Part shown: piece by piece, positions 50,780 to 63,971 of the stretch
Layout: each line of letters opens with the position of its first letter
Position numbering within the stretch: position 1 is the first letter of the stretch
Origin: JAKAVN01 sp963796565
GTDB taxonomy: Bacteria > Desulfobacterota > Binatia > Binatales > Binataceae
Direction: 5' to 3'
DNA length: 64,000 nucleotides
Assembly (NCBI GenBank): GCA_963796565.1
Contig: CAWCMA010000010.1
Location: 124,001 to 188,000 of the forward strand
Translations under genes and position numbers: made by a program
Notes under the pieces: model-generated
Databases searched by the model: none
What the model saw: the letters and a program-made list of their open reading frames with translations, nothing else
Told to the model about the DNA's origin: nothing

Positions 50780-51718
50780 ATGGCCAAGACGGCGCTTGCG
50801 TTCGCGGTGATGCCCGACAGCCCGATCGAGAAGATCGTCGAGTGGACCAGGGACGCGGAAGAGGCGGGCTACGCCGCGGCCTTCATGACCGAGGCGGGCA
50901 ATGATTCGGTTGCGTGTTCACTGGCGCTCGGGATGCGGACGCAACGAATCGGGCTTGGCACCGCCATCACCAACATCTATCTGCGCCATCCGACGCTGCT
51001 GGCCAACGAGGCTGCGACGGTGCATCAGTTCACCGGCGGCCGCTTTATCCTGGGCCTCGGCACCGGCCACGGCGAGATGAACGCGCGCCTGGGGATCGAG
51101 ATGGGGCAGCCGATGGTGAAGATGCGCGAGACGGTCGCGACGTTGCGCAAGATGCTGGAAGGCGGCGGCACCGGGCCCAAAATCAGTGGCAAGCTGCCGC
51201 TCTACTTGGCGGGCGTGTCGCGCCCGATGGTGAGGATGGCGGGCGAGATCGCTGACGGGGTGATTTTCAATTTTTTTCCGCCCGCGCGCGTGCGCGAAGC
51301 GCTGGGCGAAATCGCCGAGGGCGCGCGCGCGGCCGGGCGCGACCCGGCCGCGGTCGAGCCGGCGCTGTTCGCGACCGCGTTCATCGCGGACGACCTGGAG
51401 GCGGCGCGCCGTCCGGCGCGCACGCTGCTCTCGCGCTACGGGGCGCTGCGCTTTTACGGCAACATGATGGCGAAGGCGGGTTTCGAGCGCGAGATCGCGG
51501 CGATTCGCGCGGCGGGCCGCGACGCGGCCGCCGCGCTCGCCGCGGTGAGCGACGCGATGATCGACGCGACGCTGCTGGTCGGTTCCGAGGGGCGGGTGCG
51601 CGAGCGGCTGGCCGAGCTATGCGCGCCGGGAATCGGCACGGCGATCGTTTTCGTCAACCCGGTCAACGAACCGCGCGAGGCCGCGGTTCGCCGCCTGATG
51701 CGCGCGCTGCGCCCGTGA
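50780..51718 (+). CDS. LLM class flavin-dependent oxidoreductase
   Basis: A 312-residue luciferase-like TIM barrel that would use FMN or F420. Visible are FAVMPDSPIEKIVEWTRDAEEAGY, RIGLGTAITNIYLRHP, GRFILGLGTGHGEM and LAGVSRPMVRMAGEIADGVIF. The frame is open from 50495, but the ATG at 50780 (AAGGA upstream) starts the first barrel strand. Many relatives in actinobacteria bind F420; whether this organism makes F420 is not visible. Substrate unknown. It is divergent from the DAO gene. Confidence 0.93.
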   Translation: MAKTALAFAVMPDSPIEKIVEWTRDAEEAGYAAAFMTEAGNDSVACSLALGMRTQRIGLGTAITNIYLRHPTLLANEAATVHQFTGGRFILGLGTGHGEMNARLGIEMGQPMVKMRETVATLRKMLEGGGTGPKISGKLPLYLAGVSRPMVRMAGEIADGVIFNFFPPARVREALGEIAEGARAAGRDPAAVEPALFATAFIADDLEAARRPARTLLSRYGALRFYGNMMAKAGFEREIAAIRAAGRDAAAALAAVSDAMIDATLLVGSEGRVRERLAELCAPGIGTAIVFVNPVNEPREAAVRRLMRALRP

Positions 51719-51755
51719 GGGGCGCAGCACACGCAGCAGCCCAGGCAGCGCGCCG

Positions 51756-52508
51756 CTACGATGCTGAAGCCGGGGCGGCGTCGCCGCCCGGTGTCAGCAT
51801 CGCGAAGAACCCCCGGATGCGATTGTAGTTCACGCCGAAGTCGCCGGTGCCGTCGCGCGAGCGCGAGCGCATCTCGACCAAGCTGCTGTTCGCGTCGGGG
51901 CCCGGCCGCACCTGGATCACGAAATCGTCTTTGAAGCGGAACAGGTAGGAAGTTTCGATTCCCTCAACCGTGCGCGTCGCCGGATCGACGTAAACGATAA
52001 GCCATCCCGGCATCGTGTTCGCCGCGGCTTTCACTTTGGCGAAGGCGTCGTCGGGCTTCTCGTCGAGCCGCAGCGGGTCGAGCTTGGGATACTCCTTGCT
52101 CTGGACAGGCTCGAAGTTGGCGCGATCGTACTTCATCGAGTCGGCTGACAGGTCCGGCGGTTGGACGAAGGCCGGCGGGTTGTCGTAGTCGGTCGTGATG
52201 TCGTTGATCTCCGGGTAGGGCATCGACATCCAGCGCCACATCGTGAACCCGACCGGAACGGCGACCAGCAGGCCGAGCACGATGCCGGCGACGGCCTTGG
52301 GCCGCCCGGGCCGGCGCTGCGGCGCCGAGGTGCGGGCGAGGCCGATCAGTCCGAACAGCAGCGCCAGGATCGCGATCGCGAAGCTCAGCAGGAACGCCAG
52401 GAAGCCGGTCATCGGCGGGATCAGGCCCATATGGGCTCCCACCACACCGATTCCTACCAGCAGCACGGCGAGTATCGCGTCCAATATGGAAAGCCAGGCC
52501 GGGATCAT
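51756..52508 (-). CDS. DUF1499 domain membrane protein
   Basis: A 250-residue protein with three N-terminal TM helices (about residues 8-30, 36-58 and 72-92) and a C-terminal DUF1499-type domain. The latter has DEKPDDAFAKVKAAANTMPGW, TRTVEGIETSYLFRFKDDFVI and MRSRSRDGTGDFGVNYNRI. Function is unknown. It stands alone, convergent with the LLM gene and divergent from metH. The C-terminal Ala/Ser tail is short. Confidence 0.9.
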   Translation of the reverse strand: MIPAWLSILDAILAVLLVGIGVVGAHMGLIPPMTGFLAFLLSFAIAILALLFGLIGLARTSAPQRRPGRPKAVAGIVLGLLVAVPVGFTMWRWMSMPYPEINDITTDYDNPPAFVQPPDLSADSMKYDRANFEPVQSKEYPKLDPLRLDEKPDDAFAKVKAAANTMPGWLIVYVDPATRTVEGIETSYLFRFKDDFVIQVRPGPDANSSLVEMRSRSRDGTGDFGVNYNRIRGFFAMLTPGGDAAPASAS

Positions 52509-52773
52509 CGTCGTTTCTCCTTAGCTGGGCGGCGCTGCGCGTTGCTCTCCGCCGCGTCCAGCATTAGCGAACCGGCCCGGCGCGGCAAAGTTCCCGGTGC
52601 GCCGCGGCCTGCCGTTTGACTCCCGTGCGACGAACTGCGGCAGCTCTTAGCGATCCGTTACAGCAGTTAAGGCGCAAATACAAAACATTCGTGCATCGCG
52701 CCGGTCGAAATTGCCCGTCACGCCCCAGTCGGATAGGCTAGGTGCCGAGGCCGCGGGGCCTCTTCTGTTGAGC

Positions 52774-56313
<3,540 letters not shown>

Positions 56314-56318
56314 TCCTT

Positions 56319-56350
56319 CTTACAGAATCGCTTACAGAATCGCTTACAAA
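56319..56350 (+). repeat. 12-bp tandem repeat after metH
   Basis: CTTACAGAATCG occurs twice in tandem and a third time in part (CTTACAAAAG), starting 6 bp after the metH stop. The metH stop is followed within about 70 bp by the kinase stop on the other strand. Confidence 0.7.
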
Positions 56351-56380
56351 AGATCGGCCAAAAGGTGCAGTGTGCGCGCG

Positions 56381-58441
56381 CTACACGCTGCGGCGGCGGC
56401 GGATTTCGCACTCGCGCGGGAACTCGATGGTGAAGGTGGAGCCCTCGCCCTTGCGGCTGGCGGCGAAAATCCGCGCCCCGCCGAGCTCCACGCACTTGCG
56501 GGCAAAGGCCAGTCCAAGTCCCGCGCCCTCGAACCGCCGGTTATGGCCGGTCTGCTCCTGCGAGAAGGGCTCGAACAGCCGCGGCATGTAGTTGTCGTCG
56601 ATGCCGATGCCGGTGTCGCGAATTTCGAGTTTCAGCGCGCCGGCGCCGTCGCGATCGAGCCCCAGGACGATCTCGCCGCTGTCGGTGAATTTGATCGCGT
56701 TGTGGAGCAGATTGCTCAGCGCGCTTTGCAGGCAATATTCGTCGAAGCGCACGGTGGCCTCGGATTCCGCGATTTCGAGCCGCAACTCGAGTCCCTTCTC
56801 GGCCGCCAGCACTTTCAGATCGTTGGCCTGGTCCTCGATGAAGGGGGCGAGCGCGATCGCCGAGGGATCGAGCGCCAGCGCTCCGGCCTCCATGCGCGAG
56901 TAGTCGAGAATCTGCTGGATGGTCTTCAATAGGCGGCGCCCGGCGCGCCCGAGCGCCTCGAGGTAGGCGTCCTGGGTGTGATCGCCGATATTGGCCAGGT
57001 GCTCGCCGACGAGATCGGTATATCCCAGGATGACGTTGAGCGGCGTGCGAATCTCATGGCTGGTGTTGGCGAGGAAAGCGGATTTAAGCCGTGTCGACTC
57101 GAGCGCGGCGTCGCGCGCGCTGGCCAGCTCGAGGTCGGCGGCGCGCCGCTCGCTGATGTCGCGCAGGATCGAAACCACGCGGACGCCGACGCCCAGATCG
57201 ACCATCACCGCGGACAGCAGCGTGGGCACGGTCCTGCCTTCGCGGGCGCGCAGGTCGGCCTCGAAGTTGCTCACCGCCCCGCGCTCGAGGACCTCGCGCT
57301 GGAAGCGACGATAGTCTTGCGGATTCACGAAAAGCGCGAGCTCCTGCGGGTCTTTGACCAGCGCCTGCTCGCGGCTGTGACCATAGATACGGCTAAAGGC
57401 GCTGTTGACGTCGGCGATTCGGCCGTCGTCGGGGGTTGCGATCACGATCGCGTCCCGGCTGCTGTCGAAGATGCCGCGAAAGCGCCGCTCGCTCTCGCGC
57501 AAATCGTCCAACATCCGTTCGCGCGCCGTTACGTCGCGCGCGCTCGCGACCAGGCAGTGCGCTCCCTTGATATCGACGGTGGGGCGAGCATTCCACTCCA
57601 GCACCCGCCACGAGCCGTCCTTGTGGCGCACTCGGGAGCGCAGCATCCGTTCTTCGGCACCTTCAGCGGCGATGCGCCGCAGTTCGTCGTCAATCGCTTC
57701 GCGTTCTTCAGGATGGCAGAAATCGAGGGCGCTCCGGCCGATGAAGTCCTCGGCGCTGTGGCCAAGAATCCTTTCCACGGAAGGGCTGACAAACTGGTAC
57801 CGATGCTGCAAATCGATGACCACGATGAGATCGCTGGTATCTTCGATGAGCGAGCGAAAATAGTGCTCGCTGGCGCGCAACTCGTCCTCGGTTTGGCTCT
57901 GTCCGATCGCCAGTCCCAGGATGTTGGCGATCGATTGAAGGAAATTCACCTCGTCGTAGCCGTACCTGCGTTCCTGCCGGTTGTGGGCCGCAAGCACTCC
58001 GAAGGGCCAGTCGCGGCCGTGAATTACCACCGCCACGCCACTGCGCAAGCTCCAGCGCTTGGCGATTGAACTATGCAGTCGCTGCTCGCTGCTGAAGTCG
58101 GTCACGATTACGGGAGCGTCGATCAGCAGCGCATAGCCGGTATGCGAGCGAGCCCCCCTCTTCGCGACGAGCGTGCGGATCACGTCCGCGTTCCATCCAG
58201 CGCCGGCCCTGCCGACCAGGGTCTCGCGGTCCGGCTGCAACTCGCTGACCGTGGCGTAGTCAATCCCCAACGTCGCTTTTATCAGGTGGGTAGCCTCGTC
58301 GAACAGTTGCTGCAAAGCGCCGCCGACCAGCGCGTGCTGGCTGAGCGAAGCTATGACCGACTGCTGAAGGGCGTAGTCGTCGCGCGCGTCGCCGGGATCT
58401 TTTGTGCGGTTGTCGATCATAACCACGCTGCCCGCGTGCAA
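56381..58441 (-). CDS. GAF-PAS-PAS sensor histidine kinase
   Basis: A 686-residue cytosolic histidine kinase without TM helices. A GAF domain (about 25-190), two PAS domains (about 195-315 and 320-440), a dimerisation/phosphoacceptor domain with His462 in ANTSHEIRTPL, and an ATPase domain (N box NLLHNAIKFTDSG, G1 DTGIGID, G2 GAGLGLAFARK). No receiver domain and no adjacent response-regulator gene, so it is an orphan. The signal may be light, redox or a small molecule. Start at 58441 or Met8. Confidence 0.93.
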   Translation of the reverse strand: MHAGSVVMIDNRTKDPGDARDDYALQQSVIASLSQHALVGGALQQLFDEATHLIKATLGIDYATVSELQPDRETLVGRAGAGWNADVIRTLVAKRGARSHTGYALLIDAPVIVTDFSSEQRLHSSIAKRWSLRSGVAVVIHGRDWPFGVLAAHNRQERRYGYDEVNFLQSIANILGLAIGQSQTEDELRASEHYFRSLIEDTSDLIVVIDLQHRYQFVSPSVERILGHSAEDFIGRSALDFCHPEEREAIDDELRRIAAEGAEERMLRSRVRHKDGSWRVLEWNARPTVDIKGAHCLVASARDVTARERMLDDLRESERRFRGIFDSSRDAIVIATPDDGRIADVNSAFSRIYGHSREQALVKDPQELALFVNPQDYRRFQREVLERGAVSNFEADLRAREGRTVPTLLSAVMVDLGVGVRVVSILRDISERRAADLELASARDAALESTRLKSAFLANTSHEIRTPLNVILGYTDLVGEHLANIGDHTQDAYLEALGRAGRRLLKTIQQILDYSRMEAGALALDPSAIALAPFIEDQANDLKVLAAEKGLELRLEIAESEATVRFDEYCLQSALSNLLHNAIKFTDSGEIVLGLDRDGAGALKLEIRDTGIGIDDNYMPRLFEPFSQEQTGHNRRFEGAGLGLAFARKCVELGGARIFAASRKGEGSTFTIEFPRECEIRRRRSV

Positions 58442-58665
58442 TGATCAATGGCAAGGAAGATTTTGAACCTCGCGATATGAGCCGCGTGGTCATCGCACGA
58501 GTTTATAATTGTTCCCTACGTTACTCCACAAGTGTTCACAAGCCAACCGCCATGGTGCACCGGGTTTGCGCTTCATTGCGGTCACGAATCACCAGGCGAC
58601 AGGGCGCTTGGAACGGAGAGAGAGGATCGCCGGTCCGCTTCGCAGCTTGACGGTCGCGGGAGCCG

Positions 58666-58684
58666 GATGATAATAATTATCATC
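58666..58684 (+). promoter_or_regulatory. Fur/PerR-like operator before rubrerythrin
   Basis: GATGATAATAATTATCATC is a perfect 9-1-9 inverted repeat. It resembles the Fur box (GATAAT repeats) and the PerR box (TTATAATNATTATAA core). It lies about 93 bp before the rubrerythrin ATG. The palindrome can be extended by CC/GG with one mismatched pair. The Fur-family gene at 20887 is a candidate regulator. Confidence 0.75.
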
Positions 58685-58777
58685 TGGCAAGGCAGGGCGA
58701 TTGAGCCGTTCGGCAGCCTTACGGCGACGCGCAGCGAGTTGTGCCGCCTGCCATGAACCCACACACTCAGGAGAGTA

Positions 58778-59197
<420 letters not shown>

Positions 59198-59262
59198 CAG
59201 CGGACCGCATCATGGCCGCCGCGCGCGCAGGCGCGCCGGCGCTTTGTGCGTCGACCAGGATT

Positions 59263-59300
59263 CCGGCCCGCCGGACGCTATCTGGCGCCTGGCGGGCCGG
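59263..59300 (+). other. Stem-loop between rubrerythrin and Fe-S protein genes
   Basis: CCGGCCCGCC and GGCGGGCCGG form a 10-bp stem around an 18-nt loop. There is no T-run. It may stabilise the rubrerythrin mRNA or reduce read-through, giving unequal expression of the two parts of the operon. Function is inferred from position. Confidence 0.45.
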
Positions 59301-59380
59301 CGCTCGTTGTCTGCATAGCCGCTGCGTCCTCATAGCCCCGATTGGCCGTCCGAGAACCGCTTAACCGAGAGCCGCTTTAA

Positions 59381-60727
59381 ATGGACCGCATCAAGTCGCG
59401 ACCGACCGACGCCCTTTCGTACAACCCCAACGAGCCCAAGTATTGGGATCGCGCGGCCCTCGACACGGAAATCGAGCGTGTCTTCGACATCTGCCAGGGC
59501 TGCCGGCTGTGCTTCAACTTGTGTCCGTCGTTCCCGGAGCTGTTTGGCGCGATCGATCGCGGCGACGGCGACGTGCGCAGCTTGAGCGCGGCGCAGAACC
59601 AGCGGGTGATTGATCTGTGTTACGGATGCAAGCTGTGCGAGGTGCGATGCCCATATACGCCACAGGACGGCCACGAATTCCAGCTCGACTTCCCGCGCCT
59701 GATGCTGCGAGCGCGGGCGGTCGAGAGCCGCGAGCACGGCATCGGCCTGCGCGAGAAGATGCTCGGCAATCCGGACCAGCTCGGAAAGATCGGCAGCTTG
59801 GTTCCGAAGCTTGCCAACTGGGCCTGCCGCAGCCCCGTCCAGCGCGCGATGATGGAGAAGATGCTGGGCATCTCGCGCGCCAAGAAGCTGCCCGAGTTCG
59901 CCGGCGAAACCTTCGAGGCGTGGCTCGCGCGCACGGGCATTCCAGCCGCGCCCGCGGAGCCCGCCGCCAGGGTCGCGATCTTTCATACCTGCTTCGTCAA
60001 CTACTACAACCCGGCGCCTGGGCGCGCTCTGGTCTCGGTGCTCGCGCGCAACCGATGCGCGATCGCGTCACCGGCGCAGAATTGCTGCGGGATGCCGGCG
60101 CTTGACGGCGGCGACGTCGCCTTCGCGCAAAAGCTCGCGCGCGCCAACCTCGACTCGATGCTACCGCTGGTGCGCCAGGGCTACCGGGTCGCCGCGATCA
60201 ATCCGAGCTGCTCGCTGATGATGCGCAAGGAGTATCCCAAGCTGCTCGACACTGCCGAGGCCCGCGAGGTGGCGGCGGCCGTCGCCGACCCGCACGAGGT
60301 GCTCTACGCGCTCAGGCGCGAGGGCAAATTCGACCGCGAGTTCCGCACCACTCCGGGCAAGGTCGGATATCACGTGCCGTGCCATCTCAAGGCCCAGAAC
60401 ATCGGACTGCGCTCGCGCGATCTCATCCGCTCGATCCCGGGCGCGGAAGTCGTGACGGTGGACGCCTGCACGGCGCACGACGGCACCTGGGCGATGAAGA
60501 AGGAGTTTTTCGAGCTGTCGATGAAGTGGGGCGCCAAGGCGTTTGCGGGGATGAAGGACGCCGAAGCGCAGGTCTTGGCCAGCGACTGTCCGCTGGCCGC
60601 GATCCAGATCGAGCAGGCCATCGGCGTACGCCCGCTTAACCCAATCGAAATACTGGCGCGCGCTTACGAGGCCGACGGCTTCGCCACGCCCGTGCCGCCG
60701 CCGGAGCCGCCCGCCGCCGAGGAGTAA
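59381..60727 (+). CDS. Fe-S protein, GlpC/glycolate oxidase F subunit-like (heterodisulfide reductase-related)
   Basis: A 448-residue electron carrier. Two [4Fe-4S] clusters are coordinated by CQGCRLCFNLCP and CYGCKLCEVRCP near residues 38-90. Two CCG domains follow (NCCGMPALDGG near residue 230, HVPCHLKAQNIG near 330), as in GlpC, GlcF and HdrB. No flavin domain is present. The rubrerythrin, this protein and DUF3501 gene order is conserved, so it may pass electrons to rubrerythrin in place of rubredoxin. The ATG at 59381 is a good start; the DUF3501 gene follows 5 bp later. Confidence 0.92.
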   Translation: MDRIKSRPTDALSYNPNEPKYWDRAALDTEIERVFDICQGCRLCFNLCPSFPELFGAIDRGDGDVRSLSAAQNQRVIDLCYGCKLCEVRCPYTPQDGHEFQLDFPRLMLRARAVESREHGIGLREKMLGNPDQLGKIGSLVPKLANWACRSPVQRAMMEKMLGISRAKKLPEFAGETFEAWLARTGIPAAPAEPAARVAIFHTCFVNYYNPAPGRALVSVLARNRCAIASPAQNCCGMPALDGGDVAFAQKLARANLDSMLPLVRQGYRVAAINPSCSLMMRKEYPKLLDTAEAREVAAAVADPHEVLYALRREGKFDREFRTTPGKVGYHVPCHLKAQNIGLRSRDLIRSIPGAEVVTVDACTAHDGTWAMKKEFFELSMKWGAKAFAGMKDAEAQVLASDCPLAAIQIEQAIGVRPLNPIEILARAYEADGFATPVPPPEPPAAEE

Positions 60728-60732
60728 AAGCC

Positions 60733-61317
60733 GTGAAACCCTTGACTCCGCTCGAAGTGCTGCCCGTCACCACCTACGATCGCGTCCGGCCGCTGTTGCG
60801 CCCGCTGTGCATTGCAGAGAAAGCACGCCGCCGCCTTGCCGTCGGCCAGCATCTCACGCTGATGTTCGAGAACCGCCAGACCATCTGGTATCAAATCCAG
60901 GAGGTTCTGCGGGCGGAGCGCATCTTCGAGGACGCCGCTATCAACCACGAGGTCGAGACCTACAACGAACTCATCCCGCGCCCGGGTGAACTCTTCGCGA
61001 CTTTGCTCATCGAGTATGCGGACCCGGCCGAGCGCGATCTCGAGCTTGCTCGCCTGGTGGGCCTGGAGCGCCATCTGTGGATGGTTCTCGACGGACGCCG
61101 TTTTGGCGCGCGCTTCGATGACCGCCAGATGTCGCCCGACCAGATAAGCGCGGTCCAGTTCATCGCTTTCCCGCTCGGCCCGGACTCCGACCGCTTTGAA
61201 AAGCTGACGGCTGCGGGCAAAGTTTCGATCGAAGTCGACCACCCGCATCTTTCCGTGCGCACTCCCATCGAAGGCCCAATCGCGGTAGCGTTAGCCGACG
61301 ATCTGCGCCCTGATTAG
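60733..61317 (+). CDS. DUF3501 family protein
   Basis: A 194-residue protein of unknown function in the DUF3501 family. Typical are PLTPLEVLPVTTYDRVRP, LTLMFENRQTIWYQIQEVLRAE, and NHEVETYNELIPRPGEL. It follows the Fe-S protein by 5 bp and ends in a terminator stem that overlaps its stop codon. By association it takes part in peroxide defence with rubrerythrin. Confidence 0.93.
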   Translation: MKPLTPLEVLPVTTYDRVRPLLRPLCIAEKARRRLAVGQHLTLMFENRQTIWYQIQEVLRAERIFEDAAINHEVETYNELIPRPGELFATLLIEYADPAERDLELARLVGLERHLWMVLDGRRFGARFDDRQMSPDQISAVQFIAFPLGPDSDRFEKLTAAGKVSIEVDHPHLSVRTPIEGPIAVALADDLRPD

Positions 61318-61329
61318 GGCGCTTTTTTT
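61305..61329 (+). terminator. Rho-independent terminator of the rubrerythrin operon
   Basis: GCGCCC-TGATTA-GGGCGC followed by seven T. The stop codon lies within the structure. This is the clearest intrinsic terminator in the window and shows the operon ends here. Confidence 0.9.
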
Positions 61330-61507
61330 CTTCCCGCGTCAGCGGACGCCGACATTAGACTCCCTGCCCGCAGATTGTCTCATTGCGTCATATACTGACT
61401 GGAACTATATTCAAACGTCGTACGGATGCCTAAAGCCTGCTTCCATGCATCGACGAGTTTCGGCTTCTTGCCACACGGCGCGTATTTATGCGGAATATAG
61501 AGGCTCT

Positions 61508-61521
61508 GGGCAAATTTGCCC
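61508..61521 (+). promoter_or_regulatory. 14-bp perfect palindrome before the WecA-like gene
   Basis: GGGCAAATTTGCCC lies 62 bp before the ATG at 61583, in a 253-bp gap after the terminator. It may be an operator for the downstream glycosyl-phosphate transferase gene; no RNA motif is recognised. Evidence is only the symmetry. Confidence 0.3.
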
Positions 61522-61582
61522 GTCGCGTAACGCTGTCTTTTTTTTGTCTGTTCCAGATACCGTAGGCGGTTGAATTAGTCTG

Positions 61583-63442
61583 ATGACCGCTATAGCTGAA
61601 AAGCTTGCCATCTCCGCCGTGACGGCCTTCGGGTTGGTTCTCGCATCTACGCCTGCGGTCAAAGCACTCGCCCTGCGCTTCAACTTCGTGGCACCGCCCT
61701 GTGAGGAGTCGGGCCACACAGAGCCGACGCCGGTGCTCGGCGGCGTGGCGATTGTAGTCGCCGTACTCGCGGCGCTTGGCCTGGTGGGTGAGTTGCCGCT
61801 GTGGATGCTGGCCGGGATGCTGACGCTGCTGGCGGTCGGAGCTCTCGACGACGCGGTCGCGTTGACGCCGTCGCGCAAGTTGTTCGCACAGTTGGCGGTG
61901 GTCGCGTTTTTCCTGTGGGCCGGGCCCGCTGCGCCTGAGGTTACGCGGTGGCCGCTGGTTAACCTGGGGCTGGCGGGCTTCTGGATGGTCGCCGTGATCA
62001 ACGCCTTCAACCTGGTTGACGGGCTTGACGGATTGGCCGCCGGGGTTGGAGTTGCCGCGGTGGGCGCTGTTGGCGTCGTCGCGTGGTGGTCGCGCGACGT
62101 GGAGCTGGCATGTGCGGCGTTGGCGACCGGGGCGGCGTTAGGCGGCTTTCTGCTGTTCAACTTTTATCCGGCGTCGATTTTCATGGGTGATAGTGGTGCG
62201 CTGCCGATGGGCTTCCTGCTGGGAGCGTTGGCGCTACAAGGAGCCGCGCTACAGCAAAATTCGCATCTTTCGAGCGCGGTCTTCCCGCTGCTGGTGATGC
62301 TGGTGCCGCTGCTCGACACCGCCATCGTGACGGTGTCGCGGCTGGCCACGGGCAACTCGATTTCGCGCCGCGGCCTGGACCATTCGCATCATCGTCTGCT
62401 GATGCTGGGGCTGACCGTGCGCCGCGCAGTGGCTGTCAGCTGGACGCTGGCGGCGCTAGGCGCGCTGCTGGCGGCGGGCCAGACCCTGCTGTCGCACGCC
62501 TATTTGCTCAGCGCATTGCCCTTCGTGATCGCCGGAATCGGCGTGGTCGGTCTGTTCATGATCGATCTGACTTTCGAGGACCGCGCGCCAGGCGTGGCCT
62601 TCGGCTATATGCAGGGTCTCGCCCGTTCCATCCTGAGTCTCGGTTACAAGCGGCGCCTGGCAGAGGCAATGCTCGACTTCGCGCTCATTCCGGCGGCTTA
62701 TTTCGGCGCCTGCCTGCTGCGCCGCGATTTCAAGATCAACGACGCGCTGATCGTCTCGATGATGGCAAGCACGCCGGTGTTTTACGTCGCCACCTACGTC
62801 GCCTTCGCGCTGACCGGCGTTTACCGCGGAATCTGGCGTTACGCCGGCATTGCCGACCTCATCCGCTTCGCCAACGGCGCGCTGCTGGCCGGGGTCCTGG
62901 TCGCCATCGCCTCGCTGTTCATCCGGCTCGAGATTTCAGGATCGGTCGCCGTCCTGTACGTGGTGCTGTTGTTCAACCTGTTGGTGTTCACGCGGATGTC
63001 GTTTCAGATCCAGCGGCGTGCGCTCGCGATGATCGCGCTGCCGACCGAGCGGGTGCTGATAGTGGGAGCGGGGCGGATGGGGGAGGCGGCCGTACGCTAT
63101 ATTTTCTCGGGCAACGACCGGCGAGTGCGGCTCATCGGCTTCGTTGATGACGATGCGTTCAAGGAGGGCAAACTGGTCCACGGCCATCAGGTGCTCGGCC
63201 CGCTCGACGATCTGCCGCGAATCCACATCATGACCGAGTTTCACTGGATTCTTATCGCCGCCGACGCGATCAGCGAGGACCGGCTCGCGATGGTCAAGGC
63301 TTTCGCCGATGCCCATCATCTGCCGCTCCAGCGCCTCTCGATCGAAGTGAGCGAATTCGTGCCGGCGATCGTCAACGGCGATAACAAGGCCGTAGCCGCG
63401 CAAGCGTCGCCGCCGGCCGTCGCGCGGCCCTCGGTCGCTTGA
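61583..63442 (+). CDS. WecA/MraY-type polyprenyl-phosphate sugar-1-P transferase fused to CapD-like N-domain
   Basis: A 619-residue membrane protein in two parts. Residues 1-320 are a WecA-type transferase: GALDDAVALTPSRKL, NAFNLVDGLDGLAAG, FMGDSGALPMG and a cytosolic HSHHRLL loop. Residues about 330-600 have four hydrophobic helices followed by a Rossmann-like domain (VLIVGAGRMGEAAVRY, LIGFVDDD), as in the N-terminal half of CapD/WbpM epimerases but without the epimerase domain. It probably starts synthesis of a surface polysaccharide on undecaprenyl phosphate; the second half may be regulatory. The start at 61583 is the first of the frame. The cupin gene follows 166 bp later. Confidence 0.88.
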   Translation: MTAIAEKLAISAVTAFGLVLASTPAVKALALRFNFVAPPCEESGHTEPTPVLGGVAIVVAVLAALGLVGELPLWMLAGMLTLLAVGALDDAVALTPSRKLFAQLAVVAFFLWAGPAAPEVTRWPLVNLGLAGFWMVAVINAFNLVDGLDGLAAGVGVAAVGAVGVVAWWSRDVELACAALATGAALGGFLLFNFYPASIFMGDSGALPMGFLLGALALQGAALQQNSHLSSAVFPLLVMLVPLLDTAIVTVSRLATGNSISRRGLDHSHHRLLMLGLTVRRAVAVSWTLAALGALLAAGQTLLSHAYLLSALPFVIAGIGVVGLFMIDLTFEDRAPGVAFGYMQGLARSILSLGYKRRLAEAMLDFALIPAAYFGACLLRRDFKINDALIVSMMASTPVFYVATYVAFALTGVYRGIWRYAGIADLIRFANGALLAGVLVAIASLFIRLEISGSVAVLYVVLLFNLLVFTRMSFQIQRRALAMIALPTERVLIVGAGRMGEAAVRYIFSGNDRRVRLIGFVDDDAFKEGKLVHGHQVLGPLDDLPRIHIMTEFHWILIAADAISEDRLAMVKAFADAHHLPLQRLSIEVSEFVPAIVNGDNKAVAAQASPPAVARPSVA

Positions 63443-63608
63443 GACGTCTTCGGGGCGAAACGTGCGCTCGGCGGATCGTGGGGCGCCTGCGGCCGGGGTG
63501 CTAGTGTGACTCGCCCGCTTCTGGCATTGTAGTGGCTATTGAGATTGCGGAGGCCGCAGTCTGGCGGAGCGTCAGGACGAAGCGGCTGAAACGGGTTGCG
63601 CAACAGTT

Positions 63609-63971
63609 ATGAATCGCGCACGCAAGCCAGTGAAAATTGTGCCCAAGGGCTGGGGCCGCGAGGTATGGATCGTCAACGGCGATCTCTATTGCGGCAAGAT
63701 CCTCGAGATTCGCAAGGGCAAGCGCTGCTCGCTGCATTTTCACAAGATCAAGACCGAGTCGTTCTACCTGCGCGCGGGCCGGCTTAAGGTCCGGGTCAAG
63801 GAATCGCCCGACTCCGAAGTTATCGAGGAGTTCGAACTCGCCGCCGGCGAGTGCATGGACATTCCGCTGGGGTTGGTGCATCAGATGGAAGCGCTGGAGG
63901 ACGCCGAGCTGTACGAGTTCTCCACCCAGCACTTCGACAGCGACTCGCATCGCATCGTCCCCGGCGACTAA
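63609..63971 (+). CDS. Cupin domain protein, mannose-6-phosphate isomerase-like
   Basis: A 120-residue single-domain cupin. It begins PKGWGREVWIVNG, as in the C-terminal isomerase domain of mannose-6-phosphate isomerase/GDP-mannose pyrophosphorylase. The first metal-binding motif is HFHKIKTESFYLRAG (HxH, E), the second is PLGLVHQM. With the sugar-phosphate transferase upstream, a role in nucleotide-sugar supply for a polysaccharide is plausible. The downstream neighbour is outside the window. Confidence 0.9.
   Translation: MNRARKPVKIVPKGWGREVWIVNGDLYCGKILEIRKGKRCSLHFHKIKTESFYLRAGRLKVRVKESPDSEVIEEFELAAGECMDIPLGLVHQMEALEDAELYEFSTQHFDSDSHRIVPGD

Noticed and set aside
52509..52773. Possible cobalamin or SAM riboswitch before metH
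   Set aside because: No B12-box or SAM-type core could be found by eye; a covariance search would be needed.
61330..61582. Possible c-di-GMP riboswitch before the WecA-like gene
   Set aside because: The GACGCAAAG-type core is absent; only an isolated palindrome is seen.
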